Source: Prevotellaceae bacterium (GTDB taxonomy: Bacteria; Bacteroidota; Bacteroidia; Bacteroidales; Bacteroidaceae). Taken from it: a stretch of 64,000 nucleotides of DNA. Below are positions 1 through 7,974 of this stretch, piece after piece. The DNA lies in contig QAML01000103.1 in the NCBI GenBank assembly GCA_003150315.1, positions 27,718-91,717 of the forward strand, written 5' to 3'. Under the pieces are notes generated by a model. The model was not told the DNA's origin. It did not search any database and saw nothing but the letters and a program-made list of their open reading frames with translations. Position 1 is the first letter of the stretch. Each line of letters opens with the position of its first letter. A program made the translations under genes and the position numbers.

Positions 1-1
1 T

Positions 2-631
2 GTTGTAGATAATCATTCTACAGATGGAACAACGGAAACTTTGGAAAAATTGGCAAAAGAGAATCCGCGAGTGGTACATATAATACCAGAACGTAAAGAT
101 TTGGGAATCGGCGGATGCTGGCAACTTGCGGCAGATGATGAACGCTGCGGAAGATTTGCGGTACAACTTGATAGCGATGATATTTATTCCGACAATAATA
201 CTCTTAGTAAGATTGTAAGTCGTTTTCATCGTACTCATGCTGCCATGGTTATTGGCAGTTATCGTCTTGTGAATTTTGAATTGAATACGTTGCCTCCCGG
301 AGTAATTGACCATAAAGAGTGGACCTCTGCAAACGGAAGAAACAATGCTTTGCGCATAAATGGTCTTGGCGCTCCACGTGCATTCTATACTCCAATGCTT
401 CGCGAAATAAGATTTCCCAATACTTCATACGGCGAAGATTATGCCTTGGGACTTGCTTTCTCTCGCGAACATTATTTGTCGAGAATTTATGACGTGCTTT
501 ATCTTTGTCGCCGTTGGGAAGATAATTCAGATGCTGCTCTATCGCAAGAGAAGATAAACAAGAACAACGCATACAAAGACAGTTTGCGTGCTGCAGAAAT
601 AGAGGCACGAAAAAAAATAAACGCAAAATGA
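2..631 (+). CDS. Glycosyltransferase family 2 protein (5' end outside window)
   Basis: The reading frame is open from base 2. It begins inside the nucleotide-binding core of a GT-A glycosyltransferase (VVDNHSTDGTTETL), so the true start lies upstream of the window. A DxD-type metal/nucleotide-sugar motif (QLDSDD) is encoded around base 170, and an acidic YGEDYALGL segment, typical of the catalytic-base region, lies near base 430. No membrane segment is visible in the part present. The stop overlaps the start of the DUF4922 gene (ATGA at 628-631), so the two are translationally coupled. The cell-wall-linked genes downstream suggest an envelope glycan substrate, but the donor and acceptor cannot be read from the sequence. 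Confidence 0.88.
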   Translation, partial: VVDNHSTDGTTETLEKLAKENPRVVHIIPERKDLGIGGCWQLAADDERCGRFAVQLDSDDIYSDNNTLSKIVSRFHRTHAAMVIGSYRLVNFELNTLPPGVIDHKEWTSANGRNNALRINGLGAPRAFYTPMLREIRFPNTSYGEDYALGLAFSREHYLSRIYDVLYLCRRWEDNSDAALSQEKINKNNAYKDSLRAAEIEARKKINAK

Positions 632-1563
632 TTGAAGAGCGGGCATTTCCTTCCATTTCTGAAGTTTCAGATTTTTTCGACAAACAATTATCCCTTTGGG
701 AAGAAGCGCGATTGCGTTTCGAAGGATTGAAAAAGATAGAATTGAAAGACTTGTCATCCTGCGGAATAAATATAAAGGCGCAGTTCAACCCTTCAAGAAT
801 TGTATCAACAGGAGCAAAAGTAGATAAGAAAACAATAGCAAAGCGTGCATGCTTCCTGTGTGAAAAGAATCGTCCCGAGCAGCAGATAAAATTGACTGCA
901 TTCGGAGGGAAATTTCAGGTATTGGTCAATCCTTTTCCTATACTTAAAGGACATCTTACAATTCCTGCAACTGCACATACCATGCAAAGCATAAAAGGAT
1001 GCTATGGTAATTTGTGTGAAATAGCCAATGCTCTTTCGGGATATGTTGTGTTTTATAATGGTCCGAAATGTGGAGCTTCTGCTCCTGACCATTTGCATTT
1101 TCAAGCAGGAAAAAGAGGCGATATGCCCATTGAAAAGTATTGGAAGTCTTACGAGTCCACTCTTCAACCGGTGTTTACCGATTCTTTGTTCAAATTGAAA
1201 GGATACGCTTGTCCTGCTCTCGTCATTGTTGCCCGTAATATAGAGAAAAGTGTTTCCGTGTTTGATAAATTATATGCAAGACTACAGCAAAACGGGGAAG
1301 AAGAGTTCCCCATAAATGTTCTTGCATGGAAAGAAGGCGATAACATAGTAACTGTAATTTTCCTTCGCAAGAAACATCGCCCTGATTGTTATTTTGCGGA
1401 GGAAGAAGAGCAAATGATAATCAGCCCGGGTTCTGTGGATATGGGCGGACTTATTATTACCGCGCGAGAAAAGGATTTCAAAAACATAACTCAGCAAAAA
1501 GCGTTTGATATTCTGAAAGAAGTTTCTTTGACAGAAGAGGAAATAGACGAAATACTTAAGTAA
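628..1563 (+). CDS. DUF4922 protein, galactose-1-phosphate uridylyltransferase-like (HIT superfamily)
   Basis: This 311-residue protein carries features of the GalT/HIT nucleotidyltransferase-phosphorylase superfamily. They are a CxxC pair (CFLCEKNRP, residues 75-83) resembling the GalT zinc site, an RNPFP-like stretch (VNPFPILKGHLTIP, about 100-113), and the His motif GASAPDHLHFQAG (149-161) with H155 and H157. By family knowledge such proteins transfer or phosphorolyse sugar-1-phosphate/nucleotide bonds; the substrate is not known from this sequence. It starts within the stop of the glycosyltransferase gene and ends directly before the SpoIID-like gene (stop 1561-1563, ATG 1564). Co-transcription with AmpG-like and SpoIID-like genes suggests a role in processing recovered cell-wall sugars. 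Confidence 0.85.
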   Translation: MIEERAFPSISEVSDFFDKQLSLWEEARLRFEGLKKIELKDLSSCGINIKAQFNPSRIVSTGAKVDKKTIAKRACFLCEKNRPEQQIKLTAFGGKFQVLVNPFPILKGHLTIPATAHTMQSIKGCYGNLCEIANALSGYVVFYNGPKCGASAPDHLHFQAGKRGDMPIEKYWKSYESTLQPVFTDSLFKLKGYACPALVIVARNIEKSVSVFDKLYARLQQNGEEEFPINVLAWKEGDNIVTVIFLRKKHRPDCYFAEEEEQMIISPGSVDMGGLIITAREKDFKNITQQKAFDILKEVSLTEEEIDEILK

Positions 1564-2886
1564 ATGAATACTTCGCGAAGCAATGTGGCTGTTGGAATAA
1601 TGAGTGGGAAAGAGATTTCTTTCGTACTCAATGGTGATTATGCTTTCAACGGTTCCATATTCAAAGGACAAAACTCCGCCACTATTAGTAAAGGAAAGGT
1701 TTTATTCAATGGCGAGGAATACGAAGAAATATATTTTTCTCCTGTTGATGCTTCTTCTACCTTTACATTGAAAGATGTAACGATAGGCAAGAAATTTCAT
1801 TGGGAGCGTAAGGAAGATGAAACCTTTTCAGGTTCTTTGAAAGTAATCGCAGATGGGGATTCGCTCGACGCAATAAACGTTGTTGATGTTGAAGTATATC
1901 TTCGAAGCGTCATTTCAAGTGAAATGAGTTGCAATGCTCCGTTGGAATATCTCAAAACTCAGGCTGTGGTTTCAAGAAGTTGGCTTATGCGCATTTTACA
2001 GTCGCGCAAGTCCGAGAATATTTCCATGTCTACCGAAGAAAACAATATAATAAACGGTATACACAGACATTTGAAATGGTATGAAAACGATGCTCACAAA
2101 CATTTTGACGTTTGCGCCGACGATCATTGCCAACGTTACGAAGGACTTTCGCATGCTGCCAATCCCATGGCGGAAAAAGCCGTGGAGGAAACTTGCGGCG
2201 AGGTGCTTTTTTCGGGTAATGAGATTTGCGATGCAAGGTTTTCAAAAAGCTGTGGGGGAGTTTCCGAATTGTTTTCGAGTTGTTGGAATGATGAGGACAA
2301 ATCTTATTTGCAGCCGATACGCGATTCTGCCTGCCACTCTCTACCTGATTTGACAAACGAAGCAAATGCCGAAAAGTGGATACGTTCTGCGCCTGAAAGT
2401 TTTTGCAATAGCAATGATGACAAGGTACTTTCACAGGTACTCAACGATTATGATTTGGAAACAAAGGACTTTTATCGTTGGAAAGTTGTGTACAAGGCAA
2501 CGGAATTGTCTGCACTCGTAAAGAAAAATACCGGCATAGATTTCGGTAGCATAAAGAATCTTGTTCCGTTGCGCCGTGGAGCAAGCGGCAGAATAATAGA
2601 ATTGCTGATAGAGGGCACGAAAAAGCAAATGATAATAGGCAAGGAACTCGAAATCCGCAGAGTGTTAAGCAACAGCCACCTTAAAAGTTCTGCTTTTGTC
2701 GTAGATTGTTTTGATGCTGACAGCGAAGGAGTTCCCGCACGTATAGAAATTGTCGGTGCGGGGTGGGGACACGGCGTGGGACTTTGCCAAATTGGTGCGG
2801 CGGTAATGTCTTCGGAAGGTTATGATTATCGCAAAATTCTTTTCCACTATTTCAAAAACTCAAAAATAAAGAACATATATGTGTGA
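1564..2886 (+). CDS. SpoIID/LytB domain protein, apparently without signal peptide
   Basis: A 440-residue SpoIID/LytB-family protein. The core motif VEVYLRSVISSEM followed by PLEYLKTQAVVSRSW spans about residues 109-140; E120 corresponds to the Glu that is catalytic in SpoIID lytic transglycosylases. The C-terminal family signature GWGHGVGLCQIGA lies near residue 400. The N-terminus (MNTSRSNVAVGIMSGKEI) has no hydrophobic signal or lipobox, and the preceding stop codon abuts the ATG, so a longer start is not available. If cytoplasmic, it would act on imported muropeptides rather than on the sacculus. The last 8 bases overlap the AmpG-like gene. Function as a glycan-cleaving enzyme is known for the family and inferred here. 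Confidence 0.88.
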   Translation: MNTSRSNVAVGIMSGKEISFVLNGDYAFNGSIFKGQNSATISKGKVLFNGEEYEEIYFSPVDASSTFTLKDVTIGKKFHWERKEDETFSGSLKVIADGDSLDAINVVDVEVYLRSVISSEMSCNAPLEYLKTQAVVSRSWLMRILQSRKSENISMSTEENNIINGIHRHLKWYENDAHKHFDVCADDHCQRYEGLSHAANPMAEKAVEETCGEVLFSGNEICDARFSKSCGGVSELFSSCWNDEDKSYLQPIRDSACHSLPDLTNEANAEKWIRSAPESFCNSNDDKVLSQVLNDYDLETKDFYRWKVVYKATELSALVKKNTGIDFGSIKNLVPLRRGASGRIIELLIEGTKKQMIIGKELEIRRVLSNSHLKSSAFVVDCFDADSEGVPARIEIVGAGWGHGVGLCQIGAAVMSSEGYDYRKILFHYFKNSKIKNIYV

Positions 2887-4207
2887 AAAAATGAACTCTG
2901 GTTCGGGGCAGATAAGGAAAGTCTCGCCGTGGGCGTGGATTCCTACATTGTATTTTGCAGAAGGAATTCCTTATGTTATAGTTATGACGCTTGCGTTGGT
3001 GATGTTCAAAAATCTTGGAGTGAACAACGGCGACGCTGCTCTCTATACAAGTTGGCTGTATTTGCCGTGGGTAATAAAACCCTTTTGGAGTCCTCTCGTA
3101 GATTTGGTAAAAACAAAGCGTTGGTGGATATGGTCAATGCAGTTACTCATTGGCGCGGGACTTGCCGGCGTTGCTTTCACTCTGAGTGTTAACCTTCACA
3201 TACAGATTATCCTTGCATTCTTCTGGCTCGTAGCTTTCGGAAGTGCCACACACGACATTGCCGCAGACGGATTCTATATGATTGCACTCACGAGCCATGA
3301 GCAAAGCCTTTTTGTGGGTATTCGTTCCACCTTTTACCGCATAGCCACAATATTCGGAAGCGGGTTGCTTCTCGGGCTTGCAGGATTATTGGAACTCTAT
3401 ACCCGCAGTGTGTCAATGGGTTGGAGCATAATGTTCTACATAACGGCAGGTTTGTTCATTATGATATTCCTTTATCATAAATTCATACTTCCGCGTCCCG
3501 CCGATGACAAGAAAGTTTCTGCCGATGGCGATGTTACTTTTGCCTCAAGTATAAAGAATTTTCTAAAAACTTTCGCTACATTCTTTACAAAAAAAGCAGC
3601 CGTCATATCCATACTCTTTATGTTGCTTTACAGACTGCCCGAAGCATTGCTTGCAAAGGTTTGTCCGTTGTTTTTACTCGACAAAACCTCTGCCGGAGGA
3701 ATGGGCTTGACAACGGCACAGCTTGGTTTTGTACAAGGAACCGTTGGAGTGATAGGATTGACCATCGGAGGAATTCTCGGGGGCGTTGCCGCTGCACGCG
3801 GAGGCTTGAAAAAATGGCTTTGGCCCATGGTTGCCGCAATTTCAATCCCTGATTCCGTTTACATATACATGAGTTATGCCGAAAATGTCAGTTTCCCTGT
3901 AATCAATGCTCTGATTTTCCTGGAACAATTCGGCTATGGATTCGGATTCACTGCGTATATGCTTTTCCTCATATACTATTCACGCGGCGAAAGCAAGACT
4001 GCACATTATGCCATTTGTACCGCATTCATGGCTTTGAGCATGATGATTCCCGGATTGTTTGCCGGTTATCTGCAAATGCAGCTTGGCTATAAGATGTTCT
4101 TTGTTGTTGCCATGCTCTTGTGTCTCGTAACGGTGGCTGTTTCCGCTTTCATAAAAGTAGATTCCGAGTTTGGCAAAAAAGATTCGGACGAAAGCAAGAA
4201 TGATTAA
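2879..4207 (+). CDS. MFS transporter, AmpG-like muropeptide permease
   Basis: A 442-residue polytopic membrane protein with about 12 hydrophobic segments. The N-terminal region (WIPTLYFAEGIPYVIVMTLA, then SWLYLPWVIKPFWSPLVD) matches the AmpG-type branch of the major facilitator superfamily, which imports anhydromuropeptides across the inner membrane. A short polar loop with a PRPADDKK stretch separates the two six-helix halves. It overlaps the SpoIID-like gene by 8 bases and is the last gene of the operon; a palindromic repeat follows. The specificity is inferred from family resemblance and from the nearby amino-sugar kinase/nucleotidyltransferase genes. Confidence 0.85.
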   Translation: MCEKMNSGSGQIRKVSPWAWIPTLYFAEGIPYVIVMTLALVMFKNLGVNNGDAALYTSWLYLPWVIKPFWSPLVDLVKTKRWWIWSMQLLIGAGLAGVAFTLSVNLHIQIILAFFWLVAFGSATHDIAADGFYMIALTSHEQSLFVGIRSTFYRIATIFGSGLLLGLAGLLELYTRSVSMGWSIMFYITAGLFIMIFLYHKFILPRPADDKKVSADGDVTFASSIKNFLKTFATFFTKKAAVISILFMLLYRLPEALLAKVCPLFLLDKTSAGGMGLTTAQLGFVQGTVGVIGLTIGGILGGVAAARGGLKKWLWPMVAAISIPDSVYIYMSYAENVSFPVINALIFLEQFGYGFGFTAYMLFLIYYSRGESKTAHYAICTAFMALSMMIPGLFAGYLQMQLGYKMFFVVAMLLCLVTVAVSAFIKVDSEFGKKDSDESKND

Positions 4208-4217
4208 ACTCCGGCGG

Positions 4218-4229
4218 TGCATATATGCA
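4218..4229. repeat. 12-base palindrome TGCATATATGCA
   Basis: Perfect 12-base palindrome 10 bases after the AmpG-like stop codon. The same 12-mer occurs at 52833-52844 beside another copy of the large palindromic element, and a shorter relative (ATATGCATAT) lies beside the copy at 30.7 kb. It may be an optional part of the element or chance in AT-rich DNA. Confidence 0.35.
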
Positions 4230-4296
4230 AAAATAATGCAGTAATGAAAGGATTATTTTTCACAGAAAGGTAAGGAGAAAAAGCCGTTTCCTTGCA

Positions 4297-4371
4297 CGAA
4301 AAAAAACATAAGGCACTTTGTAAAAAATACGAGCCATATATTTCGAAATATATGGCTTGTATTTTTTTGCC
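4297..4371. repeat. Modular palindromic element, copy 1 (convergent gap)
   Basis: Located between the convergent AmpG-like and TrpB2 genes, in a 307-base gap with no other feature besides the 12-base palindrome. It has one unpaired unit (ACATAAGGCACTTTG), then an inverted repeat centred on TTTCGAAA at 4341-4348 with arms TACGAGCCATATA / TATATGGCTTGTA (one C:T difference, G-U tolerant in RNA). A T-run follows on the plus strand, as in an intrinsic terminator. Confidence 0.85.
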
Positions 4372-4514
4372 ATTACGAATGCTTGATGCACAGTAACTTA
4401 CCAAAAGTGTTTTTTAGGCATTGAAAACATGCTCTTAAACCGCTGTATGCAAATGAAATTATGTGTATTTATGCATTGCATGGCATCGAGGTTGCATTGG
4501 CAACCTCAATGTTA

Positions 4515-5888
4515 TTACAATCCCTGGTTCAAAGGTTTCACTTCCTCGAGATTATGTTCGAGTTCTTGCTCCGAGGGCGAATAGTTCTGTATGTCGCCGG
4601 CAATGTAGCGGTCGTATGCCGCCATGTCAATGAGACCGTGTCCTGAAAGATTGAACAGCAAAACTTTTTTCTTGCCTTCAAGTTTGCATTTTTCAGCTTC
4701 TTGTATTGTGGCTGCTATGGCATGGCACGATTCAGGTGCGGGAATGATTCCTTCCGTGCGCGCAAACAGTAGTCCGGCTTTGAAAGAATCGTTTTGTTTT
4801 ATATCTACTCCGTGCAAATAGCCATCCTTCAAAAGTTGCGAAATTATGACACCTGCACCGTGATAACGCAATCCGCCTGCGTGAATGTTTGCCGGTTGAA
4901 AATTGTGTCCTATTGTGTACATCGGGAGTAGGGGCGTATATCCGCTTTCGTCTCCGAAGTCATATTCGAATTTGCCTCGTGTGAGTTTCGGACATGCTTC
5001 CGGTTCGGCTGCAATGAATTCTGTGGTCTTGCCTTCGAGAATGTTGTGGCGCATGAACGGGAAAGCAATTCCGCTGAAATTGGAACCTCCACCGAAGCAA
5101 GCAATGATTTTGTCTGGATATTCCCCCGCCATTTCCATTTGCTTCTCTGCCTCGAGACCGATAACGGTTTGGTGAAGAGAAACATGATTGAGCACAGAAC
5201 CGAGACAGTATTTGCAGTTTGGCGTGTTTATAGCCAGTTCTATGGCTTCGGAAATTGCTGTTCCGAGAGAACCGTTGCAGTTGGGATCAACCGTGAGAAT
5301 ATCTTTACCGGCACGAGTACTCATGGAAGGACTCGGCGTTACCTGTGCACCGAAAGTTTGCATCATGCTGCGGCGGTAAGGCTTCTGCTCAAAACTGATT
5401 TTTACCATATAAACGGCAAGTTCAAGTCCGAACTGACGGCAGGCATACGACAAAGCCGTTCCCCATTGTCCGGCTCCTGTTTCGGTGGTTACGTTTGTAA
5501 CACCTTCGTTTTTGCAGTACCAAGCCTGGGCAAGAGCGGAATTAAGTTTGTGAGAGCCAACGGGACTTACGCTTTCGTTCTTGAAATATATGTGTGCAGG
5601 CGTATCAAGAGCCTTTTCGAGAGCGTAAGCTCTTACAAGCGGTGTGCATCTGTAGTTTTTGTATTGCTCTCTAACCTCATCGGGAATGGGAATCCACGCA
5701 TTCGTTTGGTCAAGTTCCTGTTGTGAACAAGCCTTTGTGAAGATAGGGTATAAGTCTTCGGGAGCCAGTTTCTCGTGTGTCTTTGGATTGAGAAAAGGCA
5801 TCGGCTTTGTTTTCATGTCAGCCTGAATATTATACCATTGGGTAGGTATTTCAGATTCCGGCAACAAAAATTTTTTCGTATCAGTCAT
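4515..5888 (-). CDS. TrpB2-type tryptophan synthase beta-like PLP enzyme
   Basis: A 457-residue pyridoxal-phosphate enzyme of the TrpB2 (TrpB-like) subfamily, longer at the N-terminus than TrpB1. The PLP-binding lysine is K114 in SPVGSHKLNSAL. The catalytic Glu region is TTETGAGQWGTALS (E136), and the glycine-rich phosphate-binding loop is CFGGGSNFSG. TrpB2 enzymes condense indole with serine and are often encoded away from the trp operon, as here: no trpA or other trp gene is in the window. The start is taken at 5888 (MTDTKKFLLPE); an in-frame upstream ATG at 5969 would add 27 unconserved residues and read through the promoter. Confidence 0.92.
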   Translation of the reverse strand: MTDTKKFLLPESEIPTQWYNIQADMKTKPMPFLNPKTHEKLAPEDLYPIFTKACSQQELDQTNAWIPIPDEVREQYKNYRCTPLVRAYALEKALDTPAHIYFKNESVSPVGSHKLNSALAQAWYCKNEGVTNVTTETGAGQWGTALSYACRQFGLELAVYMVKISFEQKPYRRSMMQTFGAQVTPSPSMSTRAGKDILTVDPNCNGSLGTAISEAIELAINTPNCKYCLGSVLNHVSLHQTVIGLEAEKQMEMAGEYPDKIIACFGGGSNFSGIAFPFMRHNILEGKTTEFIAAEPEACPKLTRGKFEYDFGDESGYTPLLPMYTIGHNFQPANIHAGGLRYHGAGVIISQLLKDGYLHGVDIKQNDSFKAGLLFARTEGIIPAPESCHAIAATIQEAEKCKLEGKKKVLLFNLSGHGLIDMAAYDRYIAGDIQNYSPSEQELEHNLEEVKPLNQGL

Positions 5889-5925
5889 ATTTTTGTAATT
5901 AATGAATATGTCAATTAAACAAAAG

Positions 5926-5933
5926 CAAATATA
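5926..5933 (-). promoter_or_regulatory. Candidate -7 box for the TrpB2 gene
   Basis: On the minus strand this reads TATATTTG, a match to the Bacteroidetes TAnnTTTG box, 37 bases upstream of the chosen start. No convincing -33 TTTG lies at the right spacing, so this is a moderate call. It supports the start at 5888 rather than 5969. Confidence 0.45.
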
Positions 5934-6050
5934 ACGATTATAATTTGTTTTGTGGGGAATACGCAGCAAAATTATGGTTTTTAGACGCAGAACTAATACA
6001 TGAATGCCGCCTTTTTGATTTTGTTTGGGGCGGATGTTCTTAGATTTTCA

Positions 6051-6058
6051 TATTTTTG
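6051..6058 (+). promoter_or_regulatory. Candidate -7 box for the ABC transporter/salvage operon
   Basis: TATTTTTG matches TAnnTTTG and lies 40 bases before the ATPase start. A TTTG at 6024-6027 is 23 bases upstream, slightly further than the usual 19-21. It marks the likely start of a transcript covering 6.1-10.3 kb. Confidence 0.5.
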
Positions 6059-6098
6059 CAGAATGGTTTGCAGAAGAATATTCTGAAACATAAAACAG

Positions 6099-6749
6099 AT
6101 GGACAAGATAGAATTTCATAACGTATGTCCCGACATATTCAAGCTTCGTGAAGATTTGGCGGACAGTGATATTTGGCGCAAGGAAAAGGTTTGCTTCGCT
6201 CGCGGCAAACGCTATCTTATAGAATGTGCTTCGGGTACCGGCAAATCCTCGTTTTGCAGTTATCTTGTGGGAATGCGTAATGACTTTTCGGGGAAAATAC
6301 TTTTTGACGAGCGTGATTCGGGCGAACTTTCAATGAAAGAATGGAACACATTGCGCAAAAGCGGAATAAGTTTAATGTTCCAAGAGCTGCGAATGTTCCC
6401 AGAACTTACGGCGTATGAGAACGTGGAAATACGCAATGTGCTTGCACATACAAAAACAAAGAAAACAATAAGCGAATGGTTTGAACGTCTCGGACTCGGA
6501 GGGCGTATGGATTCTATGCTCGGCTTAATGAGTTTCGGGCAACAGCAACGTGTTGCGCTTATGCGGGCACTTGTCGGAAAATTCGACTTTCTTCTTCTTG
6601 ACGAACCCACAAGTCATCTTGACGATGTGAATTCAGAAGCAATGGCAAAGCTTATAAATGAAGAAGCCGAGAGAAATAATGCAGGCGTTATAGTAACCAG
6701 TATAGGCAGACATATGAATATGGACTACGATAAAGTATATGCGCTATGA
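6099..6749 (+). CDS. ABC transporter ATP-binding protein
   Basis: A 216-residue single-domain ABC ATPase. Walker A is ASGTGKSS (44-51), the Q-loop is FQELRMFPELTAYENV (Q95), the signature is SFGQQQR (145-151, with Gly of LSGGQ shifted to FGQQQ), Walker B is FLLLDEP (164-170), and the switch His is H205 in SIGRH. These make it catalytically complete. Its stop overlaps the ATG of the FtsX-like permease by 4 bases, so the two subunits form one transporter. Size and partner type resemble the FtsE/LolD/MacB class, which power mechanical work on envelope substrates rather than classical import. The substrate is unknown. Confidence 0.9.
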   Translation: MDKIEFHNVCPDIFKLREDLADSDIWRKEKVCFARGKRYLIECASGTGKSSFCSYLVGMRNDFSGKILFDERDSGELSMKEWNTLRKSGISLMFQELRMFPELTAYENVEIRNVLAHTKTKKTISEWFERLGLGGRMDSMLGLMSFGQQQRVALMRALVGKFDFLLLDEPTSHLDDVNSEAMAKLINEEAERNNAGVIVTSIGRHMNMDYDKVYAL

Positions 6750-7954
6750 ATTTAGTGAATAAACTTTTGAAGCGACATATAAGTTTTCCGCAATTTGTGG
6801 GATATTTTGCGGCGAATCTCTTTGGAATGGCAATAGTTCTGCTTGCCGTTCAGTTTTATTTTGATGTTTCGCCTATGTTTAATAGCGAAGACAGTATTCT
6901 GAAGAACCAATACCTTGTAATATCAAAGCATATTGGTGCTGCAGGGACTATGTCGGGAAGTACAAATACTTTTACAGAAGCGGAAATAAGAAATATCAGC
7001 TCGCAAACGTTTGCCAAAAGTGTAGGAACATTTCATTCTTCCCAATACAAAGTTACTGCTGCGATGAGCGTGGGAGGAGGTAATGCCGTTACTACGGATT
7101 TGTTTTTTGACGCAGTGCCTGATGAATTTGTTGATGTGTCAAAAGAAGCGTGGCAATACTCGGAGGGATGCGAAAGTGTGCCTATAATAATGCCGCGTTC
7201 TTATCTTACGCTTTATAATTTCGGTTTTGCGCAAAGCAGAGGACTTCCTAAAATATCGGAAGGACTTGCCGGTATGATAGATGTTAGGATAATTGTAAAC
7301 TCTGCGGGAAAGCATGAAACTTTTCACGGGAAAGTTGTAGGATTCAGCGGACGCATTAATTCTATTCTCGTACCTCTTTCTTTTATGAATTGGAGTAACA
7401 AACAATTTGCTCCCGATGGTGATGATACTCCTTCCCGTTTAATTATAGAAACAGACAATCCTGCTGCTCCGGAAATATCAAAGTTTATGGATGAAAACGG
7501 TTATGATATTGCCGACGGGCAGCTTGATGCAGGAAGAATGACGTATTTCTTGCGTGTTGTTACAGGAATTGTTTTTTCTGTAGGACTTCTTATAAGCATT
7601 CTTTCTTTCTATATTCTTATGTTGAGTGTTTATTTGCTTGTGGAAAAGAATTCGGACAAGATAGAAAACCTTTTGCTTATCGGGTATTCTCCTTCAAGAG
7701 CTTCCAAGCCTTATTTGAAACTAACGGCAGCGGTTAATGCTTTGGTTTTATTGTTTGCTCTTGTCGGCGTGTACTTTGTAAGAAACTATTATATCGGTCT
7801 CATTGCTGTTGCTTACCCGCAAATAGGTTCGGGTTTTCTTGTTCAGGCTGTTCTAATGGGAGCAGTACTGTATATTGTGGTATCCGTGCTTAGTTTCATG
7901 GCAATCCGTAATAAAATATTCTCAATATGGACAAAACGCAGAGAGAGGCGTTGA
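6746..7954 (+). CDS. FtsX/MacB-like ABC transporter permease
   Basis: A 402-residue membrane protein. It has one N-terminal hydrophobic segment (about 18-40), a large soluble, presumably periplasmic region (about 45-270), and three C-terminal membrane helices (about 272-395). A cytoplasmic loop NSDKIENLLLIGYSPSRA lies between helices 2 and 3. This four-helix layout is that of FtsX/MacB/LolC permeases. It overlaps the ATPase gene (ATGA) and sits 20 bases before the AmgK-like kinase gene. The family does not import solutes in the usual way. The link to peptidoglycan recycling is by gene order only. Confidence 0.85.
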   Translation: MNLVNKLLKRHISFPQFVGYFAANLFGMAIVLLAVQFYFDVSPMFNSEDSILKNQYLVISKHIGAAGTMSGSTNTFTEAEIRNISSQTFAKSVGTFHSSQYKVTAAMSVGGGNAVTTDLFFDAVPDEFVDVSKEAWQYSEGCESVPIIMPRSYLTLYNFGFAQSRGLPKISEGLAGMIDVRIIVNSAGKHETFHGKVVGFSGRINSILVPLSFMNWSNKQFAPDGDDTPSRLIIETDNPAAPEISKFMDENGYDIADGQLDAGRMTYFLRVVTGIVFSVGLLISILSFYILMLSVYLLVEKNSDKIENLLLIGYSPSRASKPYLKLTAAVNALVLLFALVGVYFVRNYYIGLIAVAYPQIGSGFLVQAVLMGAVLYIVVSVLSFMAIRNKIFSIWTKRRERR

Positions 7955-7974
7955 CAATAAAATCAGTTTTGTAG

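Noticed and set aside
249..788. Long antisense frame (179 residues) over the glycosyltransferase/DUF4922 junction
   Set aside because: Opposite strand of two clearly coding genes with family motifs; the translated sequence has no recognisable domain.
4220..4404. Short frames across the palindromic elements, giving Lys/Tyr-rich peptides with recurring words such as YKAHILKY and KYMPYIF
   Set aside because: They appear at every copy in several frames and on both strands because the repeat is palindromic; starts differ, ends are not conserved, and no promoter or coupling supports them. Genes predicted there are artefacts.
4401..4514. A leader peptide or attenuator for TrpB2
   Set aside because: This stretch lies downstream of the TrpB2 stop (minus strand), so it cannot be a leader; the true upstream region (5889-6050) shows no Trp-rich peptide or T-box-like structure.
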